A stretch of 64,000 nucleotides of DNA from contig WXFD01000043.1 of NCBI GenBank assembly GCA_009877105.1, forward strand, positions 389,874 through 453,873. The letters run 5' to 3'. The notes under the pieces are model-generated. The model worked only from the letters and a program-made list of their open reading frames with translations, ran no database searches and was not told the DNA's origin. The DNA is from Bacteroidales bacterium (lineage in GTDB: Bacteria; Bacteroidota; Bacteroidia; Bacteroidales; VadinHA17). Position 1 is the first letter of the stretch. Every line of letters begins with the position of its first letter. This document shows, piece after piece, positions 44,647 to 53,147 of this stretch. The translations under genes were made by a program, and so were the position numbers.

Positions 44647-44665
44647 CAAAGATAGCATTTAAATG
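44647..44665 (-). promoter_or_regulatory. Promoter and palindromic operator of the heme-copper/NOR operon
   Basis: TATCTTTG on the minus strand (44654-44647), 39 bases ahead of the ATG. The perfect palindrome CATTTAAATG (44656-44665) lies just upstream of it, resembling the ATTTnAAAT core of NsrR sites. An NsrR-like gene follows the operon. Confidence 0.55.
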
Positions 44666-44774
44666 ATCCTGAAAACGGCCCATCAGGAAAAAAGTTATCT
44701 CATTCTTACTTTTAGCTGTTTACCGGATCCTGGTATTCACGGTGCCCGCGGGGTTTTGAAGAGCAAATATTTAA

Positions 44775-45107
44775 ACAGGTAGCATCCTAAGTCAGTTTAT
44801 CTTTTCATTGTACTGTTGTACAAAAGAAAGCCATTCTGATGACAACCCTGCTTTGGCTCAAAAATCATCTGCTATTACTGCAGCCCGGGGAGTGGAAATA
44901 GAACTATCGAGCCCCGAGGGAGACGAGGTGACATTGATCATTCCGGGGTATGCGCTGGAAGATTCTGTACAGATTACTTATCCTTTCAATCCGCCGCAAT
45001 CTGATTTTGAGGTCAGATTTCCAATGGAAGATTACTATATTGTGTTAGGGCCGGTGCCTGGGGGTCCGACCGGAAATTTTAAATGGATACTCCATTTGCA
45101 GGTATAA
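44775..45107 (+). pseudogene. Remnant of a lipoprotein gene, no clear start
   Basis: About 111 codons open from a stop at 44774, with no ATG; the only start-like codon is TTG at 44808. The first 20 residues look like a lipoprotein signal end (FIFSLYCC) followed by a mature domain with SPEGDEVTLIIPGYALEDSVQITYP, which resembles Ig-like or ZU5-type beta modules. It is probably the decayed remains or a non-ATG form of a surface lipoprotein. Confidence 0.35.
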
Positions 45108-45134
45108 AAGGATCATAATATAAATCAAATTCTT

Positions 45135-47897
45135 TCAGGCATCCTGTTTTGTTTTCACAATCGACAGGCATTCGGCACGGGTGAAAATGCCATACAACGA
45201 CTTTTCGAAATCCACAGCCGTCACCTTGTACTCGGGGGTGAGGGTGTACTGGTCGCCGATCCCGCTTGTCAGGAAGTTAATGGCAGCCTCCGGGAAGTGG
45301 AAAGTGGTATACAACACTCCGGGCCTTACCGCATCAGTCACGCGAACCTTCATTGTGGTTGCTCCACGCACTGAAAAGATTCGGGCATAATCGCCGCTTA
45401 CAAGTCCTTTTGTTTCTGCATCATGCGGGTTTACAAAAAGCACATCCTCAGTAACCAGTTCCCGGTTTGGGGTTCGCCGGGTCATTGTGCCGCTGTTGTA
45501 GTGCTCCAGAAGCCTGCCGGTGGTGAGGATGTAGGGATACTGACCGGCATTTTCATTCATCTCGGGGGAATCCTCGTAGTCCCAGGAGTGGAACTTGCCT
45601 TTGCCGCGCTTGAATGATTCCGTATGCATTATTTTCGTGTCGGTACCGTTTTCCAGCACGGGCCACTGTTTGCCGTTGATTCCCAGTTCATCCCATTTTA
45701 CACCTTTGAAGAATGGTACGATTTCCGCGATTTCCTTCAGAATGATATCGGCCGAATAGCCTTTCTGGGGATATCCCATACGGTTCATCATGTCAACCAC
45801 TATCTGTCCGTCGGGTTTTGTGCCCGGAAGAGGTTCCACTACTTTTTGAACCTTCTGTATCCGGCGCTCTCCGTTTGTGAAGGTACCCTCCTTTTCAAGG
45901 AATGATGATGCGGGGAAGATCACATCGGCCATTCGCGCCGTCTCGGACATGAATATTTCCTGAACCACCAGGAACTCCAGGCCCTCCATCGAACTCCGCA
46001 CATGGCACGTGTTCGGATCTGTCTGCAGTATGTCTTCTCCCATTATCCACATTCCTTTGAGGTCTCCCCTGGCGGCCGCGGCAAACATTTCGGGGATTCG
46101 GTATCCCGGCTTTGTCGGGTGGCTGATGTCGTAATATGAATTGTAAAGGTCAATTATTTCGGGATTGGTAATATCGAGGTATCCGGGTCCCTGGTGCGGC
46201 TGGACACCCATGTCGGCGGCGCCCTGCACGTTGTTCTGCCCGCGCAGCGGATTGACGCCGGTCCCGGGTCGGCCGATGTTTCCGGTCATCATTGCAATAT
46301 TTGCTATCAGGGTCATCGCCTTTGTTCCCTGCCAGTGTTCCGTTACGCCGAGTCCGTGGAATTCCATTGCGGTTGCTGCCGAACCGTATTCGATGGCGGC
46401 GGCTCTTACCTGTTCGCGGTCTACGCCGCAAATCTTTTCCTGCAGGTCAACATCGAGGGCCTCAAGATACTTTCTGAATCCATCCCATCCTTCCGTTCGG
46501 TTTGCAATGAACCCTTCATCGATAAACCCTTCTTTCAGAAGGTAATACGCGAAGAGGTTGAGCACAGCCACGTTTGTTCCCGGGATGATCTGCAGGTGGT
46601 GTTTTGCAACCCTTGCGAGATCGATCTTCAGCGGATCGATTACAATGAGCGGGGTGCCGGATTCAGCCACTGCTTTGATGCGTGCGCCGGTTACCGGGTG
46701 GGCTGCAGAGGAGTTTGCCCCTATGAGCAGTATGCAGCCGGTCTTGTACATCTCGTCAATGGAATTGGTTGCGGCTCCGGTGCCGTATGCCCACTGCATT
46801 CCCATTGCCGTCGGCGCATGGCAGACCCTGGCGCAGCCGTCAATATTATTTGTCCCTATCACCACCCTCATGAACTTCTGCATCAGGTAGTTTTCCTCGT
46901 TGGTGCACCTGGCCGACGAAATCCCGGCCAGCGCATCGGGTCCGAATTTTTCCTTTATCTCCGTGAACCGTTTTGCAGTATAGTCGTAAGCCTCATCCCA
47001 TGTGACTTCCTTCAGCGTCCCGTTCTTCCTGATCATGGGTGAACGGAGCCTGTCGGGGTGATTGTAGAATTCAAACGCATATCTTCCCTTGACACAGGTA
47101 TGCCCCCTGTTTGTGGCAGCATCAAGGGGAGCCTGGATAGCCCTGACCACTCCGTCCGACACTTTCACATCGAGGTTGCAGCCCACTCCGCAGTAGGTGC
47201 AGGTTGTACGAACAATCTTGTCTGCTTTAAGCGTCTTGGCCGAGAAGCGGTCGAAGAGGGCATTGGTGGGGCAGGTCTGGACGCAGGCACCGCATGACAC
47301 ACAGGTGGATTCGATGAATGAACGGTCAAAGTCCTTGATGATCCGGCTCTTGTCGGCCCTGCCGTGGATCCACAGCACGCGTTCGGTCTGCAGTTCGTCG
47401 CAGGCCCTCACGCACCGGTAACATTTGATGCATTCGGTGAAATCGGACCAGACATAGGGCCGGCTTTTATCTTTATCATACTCTGTGATCTTTCGCCTGT
47501 ATCTTACTTCAGGAGATCCTGCAGAAGCAACGACCGACTGGAATTCCGTTGGCAGCATGCCGGGCTCAGGGCTGAGCCTCTTCGCAGGATATTCCGAAAG
47601 CACCAGCTCCAGTATGTTTTTCCTTAAACGTTTTATCTTTTCAGTAGACGGATAGACATAGTAACCCGGAGCCACCGGTGTATGGCACGAAGCCATCACC
47701 CTCGACGGTCCGCCTTCCCTGAGGGCCACCTCCACCGAGCAGATGCGGCATGATCCGTAATTCTCGAGGTTGTCGGACTGACAAAGGGTGGGAATCAGGT
47801 CCCGCCCCTGGTGCCTGCGGACGAACTGCAGGATAGTCTCGCCGGGTTCGATCCGGAAGGGTTTGTTGTTAATATATGCTGTATTTTCCATTGTCAT
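45135..47897 (-). CDS. NAD-dependent formate dehydrogenase, molybdopterin catalytic subunit
   Basis: A protein of 920 residues. A [2Fe-2S] domain (CQSDNLENYGSCRICS, Cys71) is followed by two ferredoxin-type [4Fe-4S] motifs (CIKCYRCVRAC, CVSCGACVQTC) and the molybdopterin domain with its own cluster (CTYCGVGCNLDV). The metal ligand is Cys359 in GCARVCHAPT, where E. coli FdhF has Sec. C-terminal dinucleotide-binding domain present. It oxidises formate to CO2 and passes electrons via the clusters to the diaphorase partner, whose gene overlaps by 4 bases. An in-frame ATG 6 bases on is an alternative start. Confidence 0.93.
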   Translation of the reverse strand: MTMENTAYINNKPFRIEPGETILQFVRRHQGRDLIPTLCQSDNLENYGSCRICSVEVALREGGPSRVMASCHTPVAPGYYVYPSTEKIKRLRKNILELVLSEYPAKRLSPEPGMLPTEFQSVVASAGSPEVRYRRKITEYDKDKSRPYVWSDFTECIKCYRCVRACDELQTERVLWIHGRADKSRIIKDFDRSFIESTCVSCGACVQTCPTNALFDRFSAKTLKADKIVRTTCTYCGVGCNLDVKVSDGVVRAIQAPLDAATNRGHTCVKGRYAFEFYNHPDRLRSPMIRKNGTLKEVTWDEAYDYTAKRFTEIKEKFGPDALAGISSARCTNEENYLMQKFMRVVIGTNNIDGCARVCHAPTAMGMQWAYGTGAATNSIDEMYKTGCILLIGANSSAAHPVTGARIKAVAESGTPLIVIDPLKIDLARVAKHHLQIIPGTNVAVLNLFAYYLLKEGFIDEGFIANRTEGWDGFRKYLEALDVDLQEKICGVDREQVRAAAIEYGSAATAMEFHGLGVTEHWQGTKAMTLIANIAMMTGNIGRPGTGVNPLRGQNNVQGAADMGVQPHQGPGYLDITNPEIIDLYNSYYDISHPTKPGYRIPEMFAAAARGDLKGMWIMGEDILQTDPNTCHVRSSMEGLEFLVVQEIFMSETARMADVIFPASSFLEKEGTFTNGERRIQKVQKVVEPLPGTKPDGQIVVDMMNRMGYPQKGYSADIILKEIAEIVPFFKGVKWDELGINGKQWPVLENGTDTKIMHTESFKRGKGKFHSWDYEDSPEMNENAGQYPYILTTGRLLEHYNSGTMTRRTPNRELVTEDVLFVNPHDAETKGLVSGDYARIFSVRGATTMKVRVTDAVRPGVLYTTFHFPEAAINFLTSGIGDQYTLTPEYKVTAVDFEKSLYGIFTRAECLSIVKTKQDA

Positions 47898-49519
47898 GCA
47901 TTCTTTGAAATGAAATATTCCTTCAGTTCATCGCCAAAATACTGCAAGGCGTTTTTTACAGGCAGGGGCAGGCCGCTTCCAAGGGCACAGAGTGAACCCA
48001 GTTCCATGGCCTCGAGCAGGTCGTCAAAAAGCTGCGGATCGATCTTTTCTCCCGCACCGGCAGCACCGGCAACAAGCTCATGGCCGCGGGCCGAGCCCAG
48101 CCTGCAGGGAAAGCATTTGCCGCAAGATTCCTTCCTGGTGAATTCGAACAGGTGTTCAATCAGCCTGATCACGGGGAAATCATCGGGGACCGACACTATG
48201 CCCGCATGGCCGAGAAGGAAGCCCTCACGGGCGAACGACTCGAAATCGAGGGTCAGATCATCCGCACGCCAGGCAGGAACCAGTCCCCCGAGCGGTCCTC
48301 CTATCTGGAAACCCTTCACCGGGTAACGAGTGCCGCCTCCCAGGTCATCAATGACGCTGCGCAACGGGGTTCCCATCTTCACCTCCAGCAGTCCGGGCCT
48401 GTTGAAAGCCCCGTCGAGCGAAACCAGCTTCGTGCCCGGAGATTTTTCCGTTCCCATTGAGGCCCATTTCGTGCCGCCTTCCCTGAGGATAAAGTGGATA
48501 TTTGCAAAGGTCTCAACGTTGCTCAGCACCGTTGGTTTGCCGAATAACCCGTACACTGCAGGGAAAGGGGGACGGGTGCGCACCTCGGCGCGCAGGCCCT
48601 CGATGGAATTCAGCAGCGAGGTCTCCTCACCGCATATATATGCTCCTGATCCTTCCACCACATGGAAACGGAAGCGGCCAGTATCAGAACTGTCGGGTCC
48701 GGCAGTTATTCCGGCATCTTCGAGCTGCCGCACCGCCTCGCGGATCCGTTTTACTGCCAGGGGATATTCTCCCCTGATATATACCACCCCGGTACCGGCT
48801 CCGGTGATGATGCCTGTCATCAGCATCCCGAAAAGAACGGAATGCGGACGTTCCTCCAGGAGCCACTTGTCGGAAAAGGCACCCGGATCACCCTCGTCGC
48901 CGTTGCAAACGACATATTTGATGTCAGAAGCGGTGTTCCTCGCCGTTGTAACCTTAACGTGGAAGGGGAACCCCGCGCCGCCGCGGCCGCGGAGACCTGA
49001 AAGCTCAAGTTCCTTCAGGGCACCGGACGTATCACCGGCCCATTTATCGGCCAGTGCATAGTAGCTGCCGATATTTCCAATGGGAGCAATCAGTGCCGGG
49101 GTTTCTGCATTTGTCCGTGCATTTATTGAACCGGGAGCGGAATCGCTTCCGCAAATCCGAATATCTCCGTTCACCAGGATGGCATTGTTCGAATGACAGT
49201 GGCCAAGGCAGGTCATGGTTCCTATTTCATCTTCCCTGTAGGTTTCGAGGAGCTTGCGCCTGATCTCGTCGGTCTTTCCCGAGGTAAGGCATGCTGTGCC
49301 GTCGCAGACGAATACTTTCTTCCCGTAATGCGAAGGCTGAAGGAAGTCGTAAAAAGAGCCCGAGCTGAGCACTGCTGCGCGGCCGGTCATGAACTCGTCA
49401 GCAATCGCCATCAGCTTTTCATCGCGGGTATCGCCGTCGGCTGAAGCCCGGACAATGTTTTCATACATGCTGTCGGTGAGGCCCCTTCGCGAAGAAAGAC
49501 CTCTGAGGTTTCGGGACAT
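47894..49519 (-). CDS. NuoF-type diaphorase subunit of the formate dehydrogenase
   Basis: A protein of 541 residues. An N-terminal NuoE-like helical piece and thioredoxin-like [2Fe-2S] domain (FVCDGTAC, MTCLGHCH) are fused to the NuoF core with FMN/NADH motifs GRGGAGFPFHVK, NGDEGDPGAFSD and GSGAYICGEETSL. An SLBB and a [4Fe-4S] motif (SCGKCFPCRLG, SLCALG) follow. It reduces NAD+ with electrons from formate. It is the first gene of the two-gene FDH operon. A separate NuoE/FdsG-type subunit is absent, since its [2Fe-2S] role is fused in. Confidence 0.92.
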   Translation of the reverse strand: MSRNLRGLSSRRGLTDSMYENIVRASADGDTRDEKLMAIADEFMTGRAAVLSSGSFYDFLQPSHYGKKVFVCDGTACLTSGKTDEIRRKLLETYREDEIGTMTCLGHCHSNNAILVNGDIRICGSDSAPGSINARTNAETPALIAPIGNIGSYYALADKWAGDTSGALKELELSGLRGRGGAGFPFHVKVTTARNTASDIKYVVCNGDEGDPGAFSDKWLLEERPHSVLFGMLMTGIITGAGTGVVYIRGEYPLAVKRIREAVRQLEDAGITAGPDSSDTGRFRFHVVEGSGAYICGEETSLLNSIEGLRAEVRTRPPFPAVYGLFGKPTVLSNVETFANIHFILREGGTKWASMGTEKSPGTKLVSLDGAFNRPGLLEVKMGTPLRSVIDDLGGGTRYPVKGFQIGGPLGGLVPAWRADDLTLDFESFAREGFLLGHAGIVSVPDDFPVIRLIEHLFEFTRKESCGKCFPCRLGSARGHELVAGAAGAGEKIDPQLFDDLLEAMELGSLCALGSGLPLPVKNALQYFGDELKEYFISKNA

Positions 49520-49685
49520 ATCTTTTTGAGTTTAAATTTTCCAATATAGCAACTAATTGAAAAGAATGATTCAAAGGTGAGAATTATCATACTTCCCCTA
49601 AAACATGGGAAATGAAAATGTTGATCGCCTTTTTCAAGCCTTCAGCTGTTAACTGATTAACACAACCGTCTCACTTTCGGGCATG

Positions 49686-49716
49686 AAAGATCCGGGAAGA
49701 ATTTTCCGGGATCTTT
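49686..49716. terminator. Hairpin (terminator-like) of unknown transcript
   Basis: AAAGATCC (49686-49693) pairs with GGATCTTT (49709-49716), with an inner GGAA/TTCC step across one mismatch. A short T run follows on the plus strand. Confidence 0.55.
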
Positions 49717-49745
49717 TAGTATTTCATTCATGAGTCTCATTGCAT

Positions 49746-49785
49746 AAAAAAGGATAAAGGCGGATTTTGCGGCGAATCCTTTTTT
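49746..49785. terminator. Strong bidirectional terminator-like hairpin
   Basis: AAAAAAGGAT (49746-49755) and ATCCTTTTTT (49776-49785) form a perfect 10-bp stem with A and T tracts on both sides, as in bidirectional intrinsic terminators. No annotated gene ends here. Confidence 0.6.
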
Positions 49786-49902
49786 CAGAATAAATCTTCC
49801 CGGAAAATGGTGTAATGGCGGCATCTGATTTTCTGATCCGTGAAATGGCAGACAAAATCATATTTTAAATACGGCACGGTATTTTTATTGTCATTTTTTT
49901 CT

Positions 49903-49910
49903 TATTTTTG
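49903..49910 (+). promoter_or_regulatory. Candidate -7 box for the tRNA-Leu genes
   Basis: TATTTTTG, 93 bases ahead of the first tRNA. Confidence 0.4.
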
Positions 49911-50002
49911 TGGCCGTTAACCGGACGGCAGGAAGAAAGGCGCTGAAGCTCCTGCGCGGGGAAGAAAGGTGTGTTGATTGACCCTGTGTCCGGGATATAA
50001 AG

Positions 50003-50086
50003 GCCCAGATGGCGAAATTGGTAGACGCGCTAGTTTCAGGGACTAGTGTCAGCAATGATGTGCAGGTTCGAGTCCTGTTCTGGGCA
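50003..50086 (+). tRNA. tRNA-Leu (anticodon CAG)
   Basis: 84 bases with a 7-bp acceptor stem (GCCCAGA / TCTGGGC), D-arm GAAATTGGTAGACGC, anticodon stem CTAGT / ACTAG with loop TTCAGGG, a long variable arm as expected for leucine, and GGTTCGAGTCC T-arm. It reads CUG. No CCA is encoded. Confidence 0.95.
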
Positions 50087-50201
50087 CGAGGAAGGAAAAC
50101 GACAAAAGGAAGGAAATGGAAGGAGAGGGGAAAGGGTCGGAAAGCTCCGCCTGAGAAATATCTTTTAAGTCGTTGGACTGATCTTCCGTCTTTGAAATTA
50201 T

Positions 50202-50285
50202 GCCCAGATGGTGAAATTGGTAGACACGCCAGCTTGAGGGGCTGGTGCCGGTTACGGTGTGCAAGTTCGAGTCTTGTTCTGGGCA
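50202..50285 (+). tRNA. tRNA-Leu (anticodon GAG)
   Basis: 84 bases with the same acceptor stem as the preceding tRNA-Leu, anticodon stem CCAGC / GCTGG with loop TTGAGGG, and a long variable arm. It reads CUC and CUU. It lies 115 bases after the first and is probably co-transcribed. No CCA is encoded. Confidence 0.95.
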
Positions 50286-50310
50286 CAGGAGATTGAATGA
50301 ATAGTTTGTA

Positions 50311-50346
50311 AAGCGCCATGTTCGGAATGAACAGGCGCTTTTTTGT
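50311..50346 (+). terminator. Terminator after the tRNA-Leu pair
   Basis: AAGCGCC / GGCGCTT stem with an inner TGTTC / GAACA step, followed by TTTTTTG. Confidence 0.85.
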
Positions 50347-50529
50347 TTTTAGAAGCAAATTCCGGCAGCATAAATACTTCGTCAGGAAAGAATATTATTA
50401 ATATTGAATCTCTGAAGGATAGTTTGAAATAAAAGCCTATTTGCTTTTATTTCGATGTTGTGTCCGGTATGTCAAAGATACATTCTGCAAGCAATTCACA
50501 ACTACCACAAACAAGAACACGAAGAAGAA

Positions 50530-50848
50530 CCCTCTGTGTATCTCTGTGCCCTCTGTGGTGAAGAACAACTCACCACTGAGAACACGGAGATTCACGGAGC
50601 AGAACTCTCTGTGTACCTCTGTGCCCTCTGTGGTGAAAAAAACATTCACCACGGAGAACACAGAGAAACACGGAGCAGAACTCTCTGTGTACCTCTGTGC
50701 CCTCTGTGGTGAAAAAAACATTCACCACGGAGAACACGGAGATTCACGGAGCAGAACCCTCTGTGCCCCTCTGTGGTGAAGAAGAACTCACCACGGAGAA
50801 CACGGAGATGAACCCTCTGTGCTCCTCTGTGCCCTCTGTGGTGAAAAA
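50530..50848. repeat. Palindromic repeat array A
   Basis: Four units of a roughly 60-75 bp imperfect palindrome, plus a leading right half. Each unit runs from TTCACCACGGAGAACACGGAG to CTCTGTGCCCTCTGTGGTGAA, with short purine-rich spacers (GAAAAAAACA or GAAGAAGAA). The two halves are near-complementary, with G-U tolerant mismatches, so an RNA copy would fold into a long hairpin. Any protein predicted across it (TTEGTEGHRG-like) is spurious. Confidence 0.9.
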
Positions 50849-51126
50849 AATCTTTTATAAAACAGTTTAATGACAACATTAATGAAATAGGAATTCACCT
50901 GGTCCTGAAAATATTTAATCCGGCTGGATATATATGCTGAAAAAGTATCTTATTGTGTCGGGTTTGTCAAAGACAGATTTTGTAAGCCGGGGATCCTGGT
51001 TTTTGAACATTTGCTATTGATCTGCCCGGTTTTTGCTCCATTCAACCTCCGGGGATCAAGATTTATTGCTAATTTCGCATTCATTGTTTTAAAAGGGATA
51101 TCCCTGGCCAACGTGCAGGATTAACG
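50849..51126. other. Intergenic stretch after array A
   Basis: About 280 AT-rich bases up to the TauE gene. I see no gene or clear site. Confidence 0.4.
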
Positions 51127-51894
51127 GTGCATTTCGATCAAAATATCTCCCCGGTGCTCGTTCTTGTAATCGGAGCGGTTGTGGGATTCCTTTCCGGACT
51201 CCTGGGCAAGGGGGGCAGCGCAATCACCACCCCCGCATTGCAGATTTTCGGGTCAGTCAGCCCCTTTGCAGCCCTGGCCTCGCCTTTGCCGGCAACCCTG
51301 CCAACCACCCTTTCGGCATCATTTGCATACTACAGGGAACATCTGATCGACAAACGGGTGGTAGCCGGAACCATCCTGACAGGAATACCGGCAACATTTG
51401 CGGGATCATTTTATAGCGAATGGCTCGGCGGAAAAGTGCTTATGATTCTGACCGCCGTCTTCGTGGTGATATTGGGACTCTCTTTTTTCATTTTTACATC
51501 ACAGTCTGAAATTTCAAAAACTAAAAAGGTACCTGGTTGGAAGATAGCTGCAGTGGCCGTATTTGTTGGATTCCTGTCGGGACTGCTGGCAAACAGCGGC
51601 GGCGTTTTGTTCGGTCCGCTGTTCATCCGTTTTCTCAGGATGTCCGTCAAGCCGGCCCTTGCCTCCAGCCTGCTGGTGGCTGCGGGCCTTGCTGTCCCCG
51701 GCACCCTGGCCCACTGGTATCTTGGTCATATCGACTGGTACATCGTATTATTATTGTCGCTGAGCTCCATCCCGTTCTCTTACCTTGGTGCACGTGTTGC
51801 AATCCGCCTGAAAAACATAACCCTCGAAAGGATTTTCGGGATAATGCTGGTTGTTTTTGGCGGGTTCGACCTCTGGTACAATCTTTGGGCATAA
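51127..51894 (+). CDS. TauE/SafE-family sulfite/organosulfonate exporter
   Basis: A protein of 255 residues with about eight hydrophobic helices. VGFLSGLLGKGGSAITTPAL in the first half and VGFLSGLLANSGGVLFGPLF in the second are the paired TauE/SafE (PF01925) signatures. The start is GTG at 51127; no ATG lies nearby. The substrate is unknown; the family exports sulfite, sulfoacetate and similar anions. The gene lies between repeat arrays A and B. Confidence 0.9.
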   Translation: MHFDQNISPVLVLVIGAVVGFLSGLLGKGGSAITTPALQIFGSVSPFAALASPLPATLPTTLSASFAYYREHLIDKRVVAGTILTGIPATFAGSFYSEWLGGKVLMILTAVFVVILGLSFFIFTSQSEISKTKKVPGWKIAAVAVFVGFLSGLLANSGGVLFGPLFIRFLRMSVKPALASSLLVAAGLAVPGTLAHWYLGHIDWYIVLLLSLSSIPFSYLGARVAIRLKNITLERIFGIMLVVFGGFDLWYNLWA

Positions 51895-52160
51895 AATAAA
51901 TCCTTGATTAGAACCCTGCAGTTAACATGAATTTTTGTATCTTGACAATTTACCCGCCATGACAATTATAAAACCGGTACCGGCTGATCTTTTTCAAGAC
52001 CAATCCCTGGATAAAACGATACCGGACCTGTGGCGACATTCAAGCCCGCAACCTTCCGCCTGACGGTCACTTTCAATTAAATCCTTCAATGACAGGATTA
52101 AGTAGAAATATTTATGTATATTTAACTGTCCGCTGAAATACAGGATAAGATTTGAGGATT
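51895..52160. other. Intergenic stretch before array B
   Basis: About 265 bases without a supported gene. Confidence 0.4.
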
Positions 52161-52373
52161 GTGGTGATAAGAACTCACCACTGAGAACACAGGGAAACGC
52201 TGAGCTGAACCCTCTGTGCCCTCTGTGGTGAAAAAAACACTCACCACGGAGAACACGGAGATTCACGGAGCAGAACCCTCTGTGCCCCTCTGTGCCCTCT
52301 GTGGTGAAGAAGAACTCACCACGGAGAACACGGAGATGAACCCTCTGTGCTCCTCTGTGCCCTCTGTGGTGAA
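52161..52373. repeat. Palindromic repeat array B
   Basis: Three units (about 52174-52231, 52241-52305, 52315-52373) preceded by a right-half remnant (GTGGTGA). The last two units are nearly identical to the last two units of array A. The array ends 37 bases before the GxxExxY gene. Confidence 0.9.
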
Positions 52374-52410
52374 GAACAAAAGCCAGGGAAAAACTCAAAA
52401 AATCAAAAAT

Positions 52411-52782
52411 ATGAAAGTGAATCAAATAACAGAAATAATTATCGGATGCGCAATAGAAGTGCACAAACAGCTAGGCCCCGGCTTACTCGAAAGCGCCTAC
52501 GAGGAGTGTTTGTTTTATGAGCTTAAGAACCATGGACTCGATGTAAAAAAGCAGCATGCATTGCCTCTGGTTTATAAAGAAATAAAACTGGATGCAGGTT
52601 ATCGTATTGATTTATTGATTGAAAACAAAGTAATTGTTGAAATCAAATCAGTTGATGCTATTGTCGGAATACATAAGGCACAACTGATGACCTACATGAA
52701 ACTTGCAAAGATAAAGGTCGGATTACTAATGAACTTTAACGTAATCAGGTTAAAGGACGGAATGGTTCGTTGGATAATATAA
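52411..52782 (+). CDS. GxxExxY protein, PD-(D/E)xK nuclease-like
   Basis: A protein of 123 residues from ATG 52411. It carries the family signature G24-x-x-E27-x-x-Y30 (GLLESAY), then Asp67 in GYRIDLLI, Glu77 and Lys79 in VEIKSVD, and Gln91 with Tyr95. That order (E, D, ExK, QxxxY) is the active site of lambda-exonuclease/Cas4-like nucleases. The family (PF13366) has no firm function. The gene is bracketed by palindromic repeats: array B ends 37 bases upstream and array C begins 4 bases after its stop. Confidence 0.9.
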   Translation: MKVNQITEIIIGCAIEVHKQLGPGLLESAYEECLFYELKNHGLDVKKQHALPLVYKEIKLDAGYRIDLLIENKVIVEIKSVDAIVGIHKAQLMTYMKLAKIKVGLLMNFNVIRLKDGMVRWII

Positions 52783-52786
52783 ATCA

Positions 52787-53032
52787 TCTCACCACGGAGA
52801 ACACGGAGAAACACGGAGCAAAACCCTCTGTGCCCCTCTGTGCCCTCTGTGGTGAAAAAAACATTCAGCACCGAGAACACGGAGATCCACGGAGCAGAAT
52901 CCTCTGTGCCCCTCTGTGCCCTCTGTGGTGAAAAAAACATTCAGGACCGAGAACACAGAGAAACACGGAGCAGAATCCTCTGTGCCCCTCTGTGCCCTCT
53001 GTGGTGAAGAAGAACTCACCACGGAGAACACT
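52787..53032. repeat. Palindromic repeat array C
   Basis: Three units (about 52787-52852, 52861-52930, 52939-53007) and a truncated left half (to 53032). Two units have decayed ends (CAGCACCGAG, CAGGACCGAG in place of CACCACGGAG). Orientation is the same as arrays A and B. Confidence 0.9.
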
Positions 53033-53147
53033 AACGGATCATTCATGTATAATCCTTCATCAGGAACTTACATGGCTGAATATTTGCTTTTTACCGGTTT
53101 TTTTGGTAATTTGTAAGTTTGTAGTGTCAGTTAATTTTCTGCAAGAA

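Larger units (their letters stand above)
49520..50002. other. Intergenic stretch with two hairpins
   Basis: About 480 bases between the FDH operon and the tRNA genes. No ORF or known RNA family is recognised. It holds two strong hairpins, listed separately, and a tRNA promoter box. A small RNA gene here is possible. Confidence 0.5.

Noticed and set aside
50009..50296. 95-codon ORF over the tRNA genes
   Set aside because: It is a shadow of the two tRNA-Leu genes.
50437..50879. Several 60-110-codon ORFs on both strands across the repeats (also at 52.0-53.1 kb and 61.7-61.9 kb)
   Set aside because: They translate the palindromic repeat in all frames (TTEGTEGHRG-like, CALCGE-like strings) and have no independent start signals or domains.
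50530..53032. Repeat arrays considered as CRISPR
   Set aside because: The units are palindromic hairpins separated by short, similar, purine-rich spacers; there are no unique spacers of constant length and no cas genes.
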